Shown one piece after another: positions 15,717-15,818 of a stretch of DNA of 15,818 nt. The notes below the pieces were generated by a model. It saw only the letters and a list, made by a program, of their open reading frames with translations. It searched no databases and had not been told where the DNA came from. The DNA is taken from positions 1 through 15,818 of the forward strand of contig JBIKKP010000032.1 in the NCBI GenBank assembly GCA_044360285.1, in the 5' to 3' direction. This DNA comes from UBA2645 sp044360285 (GTDB lineage: Bacteria > Pseudomonadota > Alphaproteobacteria > Rickettsiales > UBA1997). How positions within the stretch are numbered: position 1 is the first letter of the stretch; every line of letters begins with the position of its first letter. The translations under genes were made by a program, and so were the position numbers.

Positions 15717-15818
15717 CTACAACCTGAAGAGGTCAGTAATTTCAGTCTCTGATTTTGTGTAATTCAATTTGATGAAGTCGCTCAGGTTCTGGGTTCTCTC
15801 AAAAAGTGAGAGGCTAAA
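15717..15818 (-). CDS. 3' end of a probable IS4-type transposase (partial, runs off the window)
   Basis: On the minus strand, 33 codons stay open from the window edge to a TAG at 15719-15717. The translation begins FSLSLFERTQNLSDFIKL and ends ETEITDLFRL. The SLFE-(K/R)-T block, followed by a variable segment and a hydrophobic Leu/Phe-rich last few residues, resembles the C-terminus of IS4-family transposases as I recall them (SLFEKTP...NQLxLFDL). The catalytic DDE residues lie outside the window. The segment is too short for certainty; it could be another protein tail. It is convergent with the barrel gene. Confidence 0.45.
   Translation of the reverse strand, partial: FSLSLFERTQNLSDFIKLNYTKSETEITDLFRL

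Noticed and set aside
15653..15788. Right-edge hairpins as a structured ncRNA (SRP RNA, RNase P RNA or tmRNA)
   Set aside because: No conserved core motifs of these RNAs are present, and the right half is better explained as coding on the minus strand.

Overview
The window is an AT-rich (about 40% GC by eye), standard-code bacterial segment. It carries the conserved transcription/translation block tRNA-Trp, secE, nusG, rplK, rplA, rplJ, rplL, rpoB, rpoC, all on the plus strand. The protein sequences, the tRNA-Trp directly ahead of secE, an E2-type pdhC standing apart from its E1 genes, a YejE-type permease, a GTCAT...ATGAC palindromic intergenic element and the base composition together suggest an alphaproteobacterium, possibly of the Rickettsiales or Holosporales type. 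That placement is inferred from family resemblance, not from a phylogeny.

Layout. Positions 1-341 hold a structured sequence repeated in tandem with a 157-bp period. The repeat runs into the 5' end of tRNA-Trp, so a 19-nt tRNA fragment lies upstream of the intact tRNA. Positions 382-3346 encode SecE (58 aa, easily missed), NusG and the ribosomal stalk-region proteins L11, L1, L10 and L7/L12. A 143-nt spacer with three hairpins leads into rpoB (3490-7575). rpoC follows (7612-11787) and ends at a strong intrinsic terminator (11812-11853). The RNA polymerase genes look complete: the catalytic NADFDGD, both zinc sites, the trigger loop and the rifampicin pocket are intact.

After the terminator the content becomes accessory: a palindromic repeat-like element (11864-11955), a lone yejE permease gene, pdhC (pyruvate dehydrogenase E2), a 110-aa single-pass membrane protein of unknown function, and a secreted 262-aa protein resembling DUF481 outer-membrane barrels. 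At the right edge a minus-strand reading frame enters the window. Its last 33 residues resemble the C-terminus of an IS4-type transposase, and two hairpins separate it from the barrel gene.

How it fits together. The first block builds and regulates the gene-expression machinery: the Sec channel, elongation factor NusG, the L11/L1/L10/L12 proteins around the ribosomal stalk, and the polymerase large subunits. The second half is a loose set of envelope and metabolic genes with repeats between them. I found no convincing new multi-gene system here. The best leads are the tandem tRNA-linked repeat, the small membrane protein paired with the barrel protein, and the interspersed repeats.
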